NCBI GenBank assembly: GCA_006384855.1
Contig: VCJN01001179.1
Span: 1-64,000, forward strand
From: Tetraselmis striata
Lineage: Eukaryota > Chlorophyta > Chlorodendrophyceae > Chlorodendrales > Chlorodendraceae
Direction of reading: 5' to 3'
DNA length: 64,000 nucleotides
Part shown: piece after piece, positions 35,201 through 45,296 of the stretch
Position numbering within the stretch: position 1 is the first letter of the stretch
How the letters are laid out: the number at the start of each line of letters is the position of its first letter
Made by a program: the position numbers and the translations under genes
Notes under the pieces: model-generated
Databases searched by the model: none
Seen by the model: only the letters and a program-made list of their open reading frames with translations
What the model was told of the DNA's origin: nothing

Positions 35201-38003
35201 CCCACTTTGCTCTAACCTACACTAACCAACGTACCCCTGCAACCGCATTCGCCCCTCAGTCATTGGTGCTGAGCTTACCTAGTACCATGTATATATCCTG
35301 GAGTGCACTTTCACCGGATGTCTCTCAACAACAGTCACCATTAACTCGCTTACCGCACTAACACAACCGGCCCGAGGAACGAAATACAAATCCTGTGAGA
35401 TAATCACGAATTTCCCACGAACAATAAACGGAGTCTCCGACGCAAAGCTGCAAAAAGTGATTATTTTTCCGGATCGCGGAACGATAAAAATTACGCCTCC
35501 GCCATGTGTTCCCGATATAATCTCGTTATATCGCTAAACCCTGTTTAAACCCTAAATCCTAAACCAACCCTTACATCGGGACTCTGAACGTAACCTAAAC
35601 CTAAACCTAAACATACACCCTAACCCCCTCCCTACCCGCCGGCGCCCCTGCTCGCCCGGCAGATGCTGCTCAACGACCTGCGCGCCGCCCAGGCCGTTTT
35701 TGGCAACGAGGGCAAGCTGAGCGGCCTCATCGCCGACATCGACCGCGGGCCCTTCCTCGCCTGGATGGCTGTGGCGGAGCACCACCACGTGGTCATCGTC
35801 AGGTGCGGCGCTGCCATGGCTGCCGCCCCCTTCGTTCTACCGCACGCGCACCGGCCACGTCCTCATCTGCTCAGGTGCTCTGCCGCGGCTGGGGTGGGCA
35901 GCGGGATGTGCGCGTAGTTATGCGGGCAGTGTATCTGTTGCGCAGCTCAAGCACGGGGTTTCATGGCTAATACGCACAGGAGCAAGCATCTATCTATTCC
36001 GGCGGAAATGGGGGAGCGTGACTACAACGTGGTGAAGAAACCCTGAAACTCGGTTTAATGGCAGGCTTGTCATTGCTTCCGTCACTGGTGTAATGGTATA
36101 AGTGTTGAATACTTAATGTATGATTGCTATATAATTGGCTATTTAATAAGAGCAATTGCTAAGTAATTAAGAAGAGGAGATATCATGTTATATTACCTAG
36201 CTAATTCAGAAGAGAAGGTCTCATCGGTGCTATTTATGCTGGTGATGTTGCAGATGATGTTGTGATGGTGTACCGCTTGTCCTGTACACCGATTCTCATG
36301 TCCCAAATGGGTGTTATCTGAAGGGTTTTTTTTTATGAGATTTGGACAGACGCGGATTTTGAACAATGCCGTCAAAGTAGATAGGTGTCATTTCTGAGTA
36401 TAAATGGCTATATAATTCGCTATATAATTGACTATTTAATAACAGTATTTGCTGAGTATTTAGCAATTAAAAAGAGAAGATATTATGTTATATTACCTAG
36501 CTGATTAAGAAGAGAAGCTCGTATCGGTGATTTTTCTGCCATGCCGGTGATGTTGCAGATGATGTTGTGATGTTGTACCGCTTGTCCTGTACACCGATTC
36601 TCATGTCCCAACTGGATGTTATCTGAAGGGTTATTTTTTATGAGATTTGGACGGACGCGGATTTTGAACAATGCCGTCAAAGTAGATAGGTGCCATTTCT
36701 GAGTATAAATGGCTATATATAATTCGCTATATAATTGACCATTTAATAAAAGGATTTGCTAAGTATTTAGCAATTAAAAAGAGGAGATATTATGTTATAT
36801 TACCTAGCTGATTAAGAAGAGAAGCTCTTATCGGTGATTTTTCTGCCATGCCGGTGATGTTGCAGATGATGTTGTGATGTTGTACCGCTTGTCCTGTACA
36901 CCGATTCTCATGTCCCAACTGGATGTCATCTGAAGGTTTTTTTATGAGGTTGGGACGGACGCGGATTGTGAACAAAGCCGTCAAAGTAGATAGGTGCCCT
37001 TTCTGAGTAGAGCTGTGGGTGGGTCAGTGCAGCAGAGAGGCGCAGAAAAACGGTTCACAAAGCGGTATGTTTGTAATAGAGGATGGAGGTGCTGCACGGC
37101 GCATTGTCATCTGCCAACGGGTGCCATGGCAAAAGTGTGTGTGTGTGGGGGGGGGGGGGGGGGGGGGCACACCCTCATGCGCACCGCTCAGCCCGCATGC
37201 CGTCACCCTGACCAGCCTTCTGTGCACCCCCCCCCCCCCCCCCCCGCCCTTCTGCTCTGTGGCGACAGGCTGCTGCTGCAGGACCTGTGCGCGGCGGGCA
37301 AGCCAGACGCGGACGACTCCGCCGGGAACTGCTGTACCGCGGAGAAGAAGGGCGACGTGCTGGCGGGCTGGATGGAGCGCCTGCTGCTGCAGCGCTTGCC
37401 AAAGCCGCACAGGTGTGTAGTGACAACTGAGGCGCATCGCCACAGGGGCCCTCTTTTCCGTTGAGTAATCGCTTCTAAGCGGCGTTGCGCGGGTGGAATA
37501 AGCCAGCAATAAGCAAGGGGGTCTACTGGTGTACCGTTACTATCGGTACAGATCAAGTACAAGTACCGTATTTATTGGCCTTGAGCGGACGCCGTTTCGA
37601 CGACTGGCAATAACCAGGGCCCTCATTTCCCTGGCTGCAGTTGGAACCCAATGGAGTACAATGCCTCCCACACACCCCTCGCACGCACGCCCGCACCTCG
37701 CAGTGATAATACATTATCCATCCCATACCATATTTTCCGATGACATGCTTTGAAACTGTGCTTTGTTGTGAGTGTGTCCGATCTATCGCTCTCGGGCGAG
37801 TTGTTATGTTGCAGTTCAAAGTAAATACGATCCTCCGGCATTCCGCACCGATGATGAATCAGGTCCGCGGGTCCCCAAAAGGATGCTGAATAATGAGAAT
37901 GGTTTAATTGCCGCAACGAGTCGGAAGATCCGTGTATAATATTTGTCTTGTATTGTGAGACTTTTCAAGAAAATGTATACGACTCTCTCTTCCCGGGGGC
38001 CGC

Positions 38004-38036
<33 letters not shown>

Positions 38037-38962
38037 AAGGATACGGGTCGGAAAACCGCGAGCCCAATAAGGAAGCGCGTTTCATCCGGTAGTCAACCAA
38101 GTACTCCCCTCAACCCACTCCTGTCTGCGCCACGTATTTCCACGGCGTTATGAACTAAGCTGCTTCCGAGGATCTCTTCCCTTGCTCCGTATTGCTGGTC
38201 TTTGGCTGACGAGAGGCGCCGCGCCGCCGCTCGGGGCTGTTGCCGACCTGTTGTCCGTCTGTGTCCGAGGCTTGCAGGTTTGGCTTCGTTGGCGAAAACA
38301 CCACTGACGGGGCGCTCGATGACACCACAAAGTCGGCCGAGTCGGACGACTTTAATGACGCGCTACTGCGCACGGCTGGATGGGCTGTCGGAGCGGCGGA
38401 TACGGCGGCGTCGGTGGAAGGTGAAGGCGGCCGGACCACGCCGGCCGTGGACCCGCGCCAGGAGTCGACCGTCCCGGACATGCCCATCTTCAGCATGGGT
38501 ATAAAGAAAAAGCGCGTCAGTATAAGTAATTCGTCGGCTTCCGGTGACGAAGACCCGAGAAGCAGTAACGCCCTTTCCGGGCGTGACATCGGCTCGTCCG
38601 GCCAGCTGCGGCGTTCTGCCAGCAACTTGTCCGGGTTGGAGCGGGAGATTGTGACGACGGGGCGGAGGAGCGAGGAAGTGCACCGGCGCACGCTGGTCGG
38701 CGTCTCGACTGGCTTGGAGGCGTTTGACGCGCAGATCCGCGAGATGGCTAACTTTGGGTCGGAGATGGAGGAGTACTTGTGCAAGCTGGAGCGCAAGATC
38801 GGCGCCAAAGAGAAGCTGCAAGCCAAGAACACCCGCGGTGCCCGCACGCAAGGAAGGGTCCGTCGGCGCTCCTCGACTGGCATGGACTCGGCGATATCCG
38901 TGCCGGATGAGACGTCCGAGGTGCGCTCGTTCATAAGTTCGGGCCGGTCACAACTAAACTGA
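25075..38962 (+). CDS. Large receptor-like membrane protein: ANF-receptor-like / GCC2-GCC3-like / multi-pass core
   Basis: Eighteen exons join in phase to 1705 residues: 25075-25800, 25975-26152, 26259-26462, 26584-26636, 26770-26949, 27107-27336, 27637-28347, 29152-29191, 29732-30290, 30435-30538, 30656-30690, 30802-30843, 31546-31775, 32366-32862, 34707-35066, 35663-35802, 37269-37412, 38278-38962. All introns are GT-AG except intron 14 (GC-AG proposed). Residues 1-38 look like a signal peptide (LAAALLALCILLSAQA). About 60-450 is a type-I periplasmic-binding/ANF-receptor fold (SYSSTSPALSSQATFPYFARTIP in two parts). About 524-740 is Cys-rich with CxxC repeats, GCC2/GCC3-like. Seven or eight helices lie between 744 and 1137. 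The long cytoplasmic tail is Ser-rich and ends in a coiled-coil-like segment. Probably a cell-surface ligand sensor; ligand and output unknown. The membrane core does not look like class C GPCRs. Confidence 0.82.
28569..28745 (+). repeat. Intronic repeat shared with 31925-32085
   Basis: In intron 7 of the receptor gene. Shared blocks are caacttgggctc, ccgctatagtttc and tgacctccgacaggcaggg, which recur in intron 13. A weaker third match to the last part is near 28815. Probably a small dispersed element; no coding capacity. Confidence 0.6.
29401..29560 (-). repeat. Poly(G)-ended dispersed repeat, copy 1 (intron 8)
   Basis: On the minus strand, a ~120-bp AT-rich body (…ttttgcagcaacaagt…) ends in a 37-base G run, seen as C at 29401-29437 on the plus strand. 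The body resembles those at 37860 and 46090. Confidence 0.55.
31200..31380. repeat. AT-rich microsatellite in intron 12
   Basis: Imperfect (TA)n and TATG repeats within the 702-bp intron between the two short exons and exon 13. No other feature seen there. Confidence 0.8.
31925..32085 (+). repeat. Intronic repeat, second copy (intron 13)
   Basis: Matches 28569-28745 in the blocks aacttgggctc, ccgctatagtttc and tgacctccgacaggcaggg. A (CT)n run follows at about 32173-32207 next to a CAG. Confidence 0.6.
33373..33845 (-). repeat. Dispersed repeat copy II (intron 14), uninterrupted
   Basis: Inverted relative to copy I. It is bounded by near-perfect 19-bp inverted motifs (agcgaagcgtcgatttttc at 33373-33391; its complement, with one change, at 33799-33817). 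Inside are the cccacccacc run and the GTACTGGTAC-rich stretch. Homology to copy I continues to about 33845. It looks like a non-autonomous inverted-repeat DNA element lodged in the receptor gene's intron. Confidence 0.65.
35535..35620. repeat. Interstitial telomere-like repeat
   Basis: Degenerate CCCTAAA/CCTAAA units (ctaaaccctg, aaaccctaaatcctaaacc, then aacctaaacctaaacctaaac) in intron 15. This is the plant/green-algal TTTAGGG type on the opposite strand. Confidence 0.7.
36110..37010 (+). repeat. Three tandem ~300-bp AT-rich units in intron 16
   Basis: The block tatgttatattacctagct recurs near 36184, 36484 and 36791, with the following gttgcagatgatgttgtgat and tgtcctgtacaccgattctc blocks. 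Units 2 and 3 are closer to each other than to unit 1. Short frames in them are repeats of the same non-coding sequence. Confidence 0.88.
37860..38032 (+). repeat. Poly(G)-ended dispersed repeat, copy 2 (intron 17)
   Basis: The body contains attgccgcaacgagtcgga and gatccgtgtataatatt and ends in a G run at 38004-38032. It aligns with the repeat in ARL6 intron 6 and, more weakly, with intron 8. Confidence 0.6.
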
Positions 38963-40652
38963 GGCGGCTCGCGCGCTGCAGGGCAGAGGCTCGTCCTCGC
39001 TGCTCGTCTCCAATACCTCGCAGCCGCACAGGTAAAAACAACTGCGGGGCGAGCTGATGTAAGTAGCGACTAGCCCAGATTACTCGTAGTACTTATAGCC
39101 ACATATGGGTAGGTGTCACCTGTATACACGCAGAAGTATCGTTATTTACAGTTATTACAGAGACCGTGATGCCCACTCTTCAATGCTGCCGGGCAATTGA
39201 GTTGTTTCCGTGTAACCTGCTGAGATCACGATACACCCGTACGCGGTAACATGGCTTCCCTGCCAGGGGTGCGCAGTCGTTTGCTTCTGTACAGTCTGCC
39301 AAATCTACATGCGGCGTTCATGCTTTAGGCACGAATATGCATACACCCCACAAGGGCCCTACCCTGTCTCTCTTGGGTTACATTTCCGTTTATAGTGGCG
39401 TTACCAGGCGTTCGTTTAAGAGGGACAATCGTGGTGTAATATGCTTCCAGCCCAAGTAGGTCCTGCCTACGCTCCTTGGCTGCTTCTCGACCTCGACTTC
39501 GCTAGTACGCAACGACCTCAACTGCTCACCATGCTGTTGGCTGAGTGGAGCCGGTGTTGTCGCTGCTGGCGCCACTGCGCCCAACTCCTGTACTCAGCAT
39601 GACGGTTCCTGCCACTACGAATGAACACATAGATTGCAAAAATTAAAAGTATATACCAAACTGAATAAGCTACTACCCCCTACCCCCCTTCCGCGCTACT
39701 AACTGATCAGTGGATATGTATTCATATTATTGCGCGCTTCATTCAGCTTGTGTAAGACAGTAACCGATGACATAAACGATGATTGTGTTGTCTTCCCCAC
39801 ATGCGCGCTTTTTTATATGGTAGGAAGCTGCAATAGTTGTGACATTGCTCTGCTGTGTAGGCTCGGCTTGTTCATATCTGCTGACGGTTGTACACACGAC
39901 AACAGTGTATACGAGCGTGCCACCTCAAGGTCCAGCAAAACCACCGAGTCATAGCTAGACTGACAGCAACACTCCCTGACGGAGATACGGGGGGAAGCGA
40001 TGTACAACTCGAGGGTTGGGCCAGTGTGCGCGGCCACATCACAACTGACCCAGCTGCCACTTCCAGCTCGCTTCTTATGGCTCTCATTAGATCCCACTGA
40101 TGGCATGCGGGCACACTAGGGGACCGGGCGTGCGTCCATGGCATGGCATGACGGTCTGCGGCTTTGTTGCGCGAAGCTTGTCAACGGAAGTTGTTACGCT
40201 ATCTGCGAATCTGCATGTGTATTCACCCCGTGGCGCCCAGGCATCTCGCTCTGTGGCTTTCATACTCATGATACCTTGCGGTCCACCGTATCCAACCTCA
40301 GCCACGTAGAGGAAAGGGCCCTTTCTTCTATGCATTCCGCTAGCTATTACTGCACTATCCATTCACCAACTTACTGAAAGACAAAAATGAGGGAATGTAC
40401 CGACACGGAAATCGCGTTGGTCAATGAGGAATCAGTTTGCACAGGCACAATTGGTTCTTTACAGATTGAAAGAAGACGTTTCATTTTAAGTAATCTCGCT
40501 GCCTCCTGGTCGAAGAAGCAGCGCAGCTTATTCGCAGAAAGATGAGCTTCATTGCTATAATTTATGACGATTGATTGCGTGATTAAGTTGTGTTATGCTG
40601 CTCCCAGTCTTGTATTCAATCCTGGCGATGTTAATCATAACGGCGCCATCAA
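38963..40652. other. Intergenic between receptor and kinase genes (convergent)
   Basis: No gene is supported. A TGTAA motif at 39058-39062, 96 bases after the receptor stop, is a plausible poly(A) signal. Both genes point into this spacer. Remaining short frames lack family features. Confidence 0.45.
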
Positions 40653-41612
40653 TCAACATTCACTGAGCCACTCGTGCCGGAGAGCGGCATCGACCGTGAG
40701 ACGCTCGGTGGGGTCAGCCTTCAGAAGCCCGGAAATCAGGTCCTTCGCCTCGGACGAAACTAGCTCCCACACGGGGTCGACGTCGAACCTTGGGTTCGCG
40801 GAAAGGACGCGTTTGAGGATGTCATGAACCGTCAGCCCGTCGAAAGGGAAGTATCCGGAGAGCAGGACGAAAAGTATCACGCCGAGGCTCCAAACGTCGC
40901 ACTCCTTCCCATAGTAGCCGCCCTCAACTCGGGCGGCGCGGACCACATCGGGCGCCACAAACGCGGGCGAGCCGCAGCACAACGCCATCCGCGGGCTTCG
41001 GGCCTCCGATTGAGCTCGGCAGGCAAACCCGAAGTCTACGATCATGACGGACGACAGGTCTCCCTCGTCCAGTAAGACGAGATTCTCCAACTTCAGGTCA
41101 CGGTGGACGACGCTCTGGGTGTGCATGTATTGTACGGCCTCCAACAGCTGCCGCATAATTACGCGCGCGTCCTCTTCGGCTAGGGACCCGCGCGTCAGCA
41201 CTGCCTCGCTCAGCTCCTCGCCTCGAAGACGCTCCATTACTATGCAGATGCCTTCCTCGCTTTCGTAGTACTCCTTCAGGCTGGCGATGCCGGGGTGATC
41301 CAGATCGCACATCGATTCGACTTCGCGCAGGATCTCTTCGCGAATCGTATCGGTGCCGCGCCCATCGACCCTGCAAAATCCGACCTGTTTACAAGCGTAC
41401 TGGGCGCCTGTCTTCGGGTCGGTCAGCAGCCGAACAACTCCGAACGCGCCTTTGCCTAGCACCCGCCCGACTTGGTACTTCTGAAGTGGCGAGTGCGTTG
41501 TGCGGTACTTCGCGAGCCTTGCCAGCTGGGCAGACGTCAGCGACAAGGCACTGTCGTCATTCTCGGAAGTCGTTGAGCAGGGGCTACGCGATATCGAATT
41601 GATGTGGCCCAT
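40653..41612 (-). CDS. Serine/threonine protein kinase, CAMK/CDPK-like catalytic domain
   Basis: Intronless, 319 residues, ATG at 41612. Transfers phosphate from ATP to Ser/Thr of unknown substrates. The kinase domain spans about 46-316: glycine loop GKGAFG (53-58), ATP lysine in YACKQV (Lys75), HRDLKLEN (170-177), DFG (193-195), CCGSPAFVAPD (212-222, the APE region reading APD), DVWSLGVILFVLLSGYFPF (239-257), and the final HEWL. This pattern is CAMK-like. There are no EF hands, so it is not a full CDPK. The N-terminus MGHINS fits an N-myristoylation site (Gly2, Ser6), with Cys12 nearby, so membrane attachment is inferred. The lack of introns contrasts with the neighbouring genes. Confidence 0.93.
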   Translation of the reverse strand: MGHINSISRSPCSTTSENDDSALSLTSAQLARLAKYRTTHSPLQKYQVGRVLGKGAFGVVRLLTDPKTGAQYACKQVGFCRVDGRGTDTIREEILREVESMCDLDHPGIASLKEYYESEEGICIVMERLRGEELSEAVLTRGSLAEEDARVIMRQLLEAVQYMHTQSVVHRDLKLENLVLLDEGDLSSVMIVDFGFACRAQSEARSPRMALCCGSPAFVAPDVVRAARVEGGYYGKECDVWSLGVILFVLLSGYFPFDGLTVHDILKRVLSANPRFDVDPVWELVSSEAKDLISGLLKADPTERLTVDAALRHEWLSEC

Positions 41613-44600
41613 TGTATTTAGTATCGCTCCACTTGCAGCAGTTCAAACGGTTCGCGGGTGAGTGTGCCGAGGCAGGTAGGTTGTCTTCTGTGGCCTGTCG
41701 AGAAGCGCCGGCGGCTGCTGTCGTTGTTTAGCGGAACTACCAGGTGCTGTACTGGGGCGGTAGGAGAGGGTGAGGACAGCAGGCAGTACTCATTGTTTTC
41801 GGGCCTGCGTCCCTGTTTTAATAAATAGTCGCTAGGCCACACCACGGTCCGCTGTTTCCTATCCGGGGCGCCTTGCCCCCTCTGCCCGGGCCGGCGCTCC
41901 AGGCGTCTGTAAGAGTACAGTACTGGTACGGATGCGAGCCGCGAGCAGATAAGGGGATAATCGTCGCTAGTCGCTATATGTGCGCGGGCTTGTGTTGATA
42001 TCATCGCCTGATTTTTGTTGCGGTGGATTTTTCAGTAAGGATACTTACTGGCCGTGTGCATGTAATTCATACGAGTTGTATTTGAATTCACCCTGCTGCC
42101 GCCGATGAGCGCGATCATTCATCATAATACTTTGCGACTAGTAGCAGCAGGCCCGAATGAAGTGCTGGGAAATTCCTGATTTTCGTCGTCGTCCGATGGA
42201 GGGCGGGCGGCAGCAGCAGCATCATATCATGCACGCAGACGAAGCAGTCATCGTCGCGCTATATACTGCTTTTAATACGCGGTAAAGGGCATCATGCTTA
42301 TATGTACTACGAGGCGTACCATTACGGGTACTGGGATGTGTGTTACTACAGCAGCAGAATCTCGTCCCTGTACGGGTAGTCCGAGTGACCGACTGACCGC
42401 ACACACCAGTACAGCAGTAGTCGCTATATATGGTACCGCCGGTGGGGGCTGTTACCGGTGACCCCTGCTGGTAGCAGTAAGGTTCAGTTCGCCCTGGGCG
42501 GAAGATCGGCAGAAACCGCCCGCCCAGCACTTGACCTCTTGCTCCAACTGCAGTCGTAGATCTGGAATAAGCCATTATTGCTTGCCTGATTATTTCGAAC
42601 TCCGAAGGACCGCAATGCATCAACAGGGTACACCCTGGACGCGCTTGGCCGGGTTACCCCAGAAATTACGTGAAATTACGCCAGCAGCAAATCATGCTGG
42701 ACGACGGGCCGCACATCGGGAAATATTGCGGATTTCACAAAATGAAATCAAGAAGTTCTTCGGAGCTGTTGGAAGTCGCGGTATACGAGACAAAGTCTCC
42801 GAGAAATCGGTGGGCGGGCGGGCAAAGTTCAACCCATCATGCTCGGATATTTCGTTTATCATCTGAATATCTGCGTAATGTACTGTTTGCGAACTGGTGC
42901 GTCCGCCCGCGCGTGCGGTGGTGATAGTCACCGAGCGGGCGCCGCCCGGAACCTCATCGCCGAGGCGGTGCGGCGGGTGAGCGCAATATCGCGCATCAGC
43001 ACGAGGTAGTGTTGACGTGAAGCGTCCCCGGCAGCCAATTCACCGAGTCTCCAACTATCCAGCGGCAGCCGGAGCAACTCTGCCAGCAGCCATAGCAGCC
43101 GGCACGCGGCCCGAGCTTGCAGCCTTAATGATTATAGTGCTGAAGGTCCCAGCCGCCCCATGGCGACGCGACACGGTTGTGAGCAGCAAGCGGACCCTCC
43201 AGCGCGTCATTGCTGCAGGAGGACAACGACAGCGCCACCTTGCCGAAGGAGGTGCTTGAGGTCCACAAACTCAGTGAGCTGACGCAGTACCTCGATAGCT
43301 GTGTGGTGCAGCCAGCGGTCGTCTGGCAGCCCGTTAGCGAGCGCTCGAACGGCGGGAAGCGGCAGAGCCGGCAAGGGCGGCACAGGCGGCGCTGGAGCTG
43401 CGCCGGTATACTGCAGAATGCCGGAGCAATGCATGGAAAGCGTCACGCTTGGAGATGCGCATCCGCATCAACAATTGTCAAGGGACGTTGGGGACTGCAA
43501 GGACTGCTACAATCCCCGAGCCATCTACTCAGCACGTCCCCCAAGCAACATGATCCTCCAGCCCGCGAGAATGGCCGCGAGGATGGCCGACTACACAGCG
43601 CGGCAGTCCTGAGGGCATGCCGCCAAGCAGCCAAGGATTCAGTTGAGGAGGATCCGGCTGGTCTGGCTGGTCTGGGCTACATTTGTGGAGGCTAGCCCCT
43701 TCCCGAGGACTATGACCATCCCTACCACAAGGTATTCTATTGTGCTTAAGACCTCAAATGCCACATGCTTGTAGAGGCACAATGGTATGCCAAGAGAGGT
43801 CGGCACAGTCTTATGGCCTTTAGGGCTGATGATAGCCTTTGCTCCAATCGTGCTGGAATCACCCGTGAGACTGACAGCATTGAGGATGTCATTCCATCTA
43901 GCGCTGTGCTGCCTCTGTGCAAGGAGTGCAAGTCGGAGGGGGGCAAGCAGCATGTGAGGATTGCGACCAGAATGACTCCCAACAATGTGCAGCCAATAGG
44001 GATGCACACACAGCCGCGAAAGTCGGGGCAGCATCCAGGAAGCGTCCTAGGTCACCTAGTGAGTGGAGGTGACATGAAACAAGCATTGCTGCATTGGTTT
44101 GTTACATACACTGACTGTTGCCCACTGCCACCCCCCAAAGACCAGCGGGTGGGTGGGGTTGGGGGGGGGGGGGGGGGGGGGGGGTCGTATTCATCCGGTT
44201 TTTTTGCCTTAAATACCAATCGCATTTGCATTTTATTGCATTTATGCATCCCTCTCGATGTAAGAACCCTGCCCGTACGTTGGTGCGGCGTCTGTAGCTG
44301 CGTAACTGCACTAGCTAGCGATAAAACTGATGGTCGAAAATAATTCACTGGGCGGCGAAGGTCAGTGGGCGATGTCTCCTATACCACAACATGTAGTTCT
44401 TGCCGCCTTGGGGCAGGCACGTTTTGGACGTCTACACTGATCTAAGCGGTCATTTGCTTGATGGACGAAGGCTGTACAATCATATTAAACAATGAAATGA
44501 TCGAGTCGTCGACCGGGATCCCTAAATATTAGGCGGGACGATACTAAATTGTGACATTCTCGGAAATACATGGAGGCCGTATGAGGCCGTGTTTCTAAAT

Positions 44601-45296
44601 CACTGCCACAACGGTGGATGTCAGCAATTGTTTCCAGAACGGCATGCCCCGGGCGGTGGCCACTGGCATGAACTGCGGATGAATTGCCAGCCTGACTATC
44701 AGCTTGACTGTAGCAGTTTGGCAAGTAGTAAATACAGTCATACGGGCGCGGCATATAGTGGACGGTGGGTAGTAGATTACCTAGGGTTGGGGGTCCATCA
44801 ACATGGCGATACGCAGCGCTGGCCATAAGCATGTTTGTGCTGGCAGTGGCTTGAAGCACCTCTGCTTGGAGACAGCGCCGTGCCGTAAGCATTTTCAGTC
44901 GCTGGTAGTATTCTGCCTTCGTGGCGGGACAGACAGCCGGAAGCATGGGAGAAGGGTATGGCCTGCCCAGGTTGCGCATGGTAAACAGCCAATGCGTGCT
45001 TGCTGGAGTTGCTCTTCGTAGAAGGCGGTGGAAAGGAACCAAACTCCGCACACTATACCATTGCAATGTCAGCCGCATTGGGCAGCAAAGCGTGGCGCAA
45101 AGCGCGGCTCAGTCGGCACCCACGCAAGCAGCATCGCCCATCACCGCACACGATGAGAGCGCTGCTGGAAGTGATGATACGTTAAAAATAGTTGTGCCCA
45201 ATATCCAATTGTGAAACTAGTAAGCGATACGGCTAAGTGAGATTAAATGATGTATACGGGTTGCATGCCGTGGCCACCAAGTGGGTGCGCCATGCG
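41613..45296. other. Long intergenic region, no recognised gene
   Basis: Left part: kinase promoter side. At 43207-43446 (minus) a frame reads LPDDRWLHHTAIEVLRQLTEFVDLK in part, and at 43639-44034 (minus) a 131-codon frame reads protein-like but matches nothing I know. These might be pieces of one decayed gene. A 24-base G run is at 44161-44184. At 44485-45078 (minus) a further 197-codon frame is unassigned. Nothing here is firm enough to call. Confidence 0.35.

Noticed and set aside
25075-38962. Class C GPCR (GABA-B or glutamate type)
   Set aside because: The ectodomain fits, but the helices and the large exon-9 loop do not follow the class C 7TM pattern.
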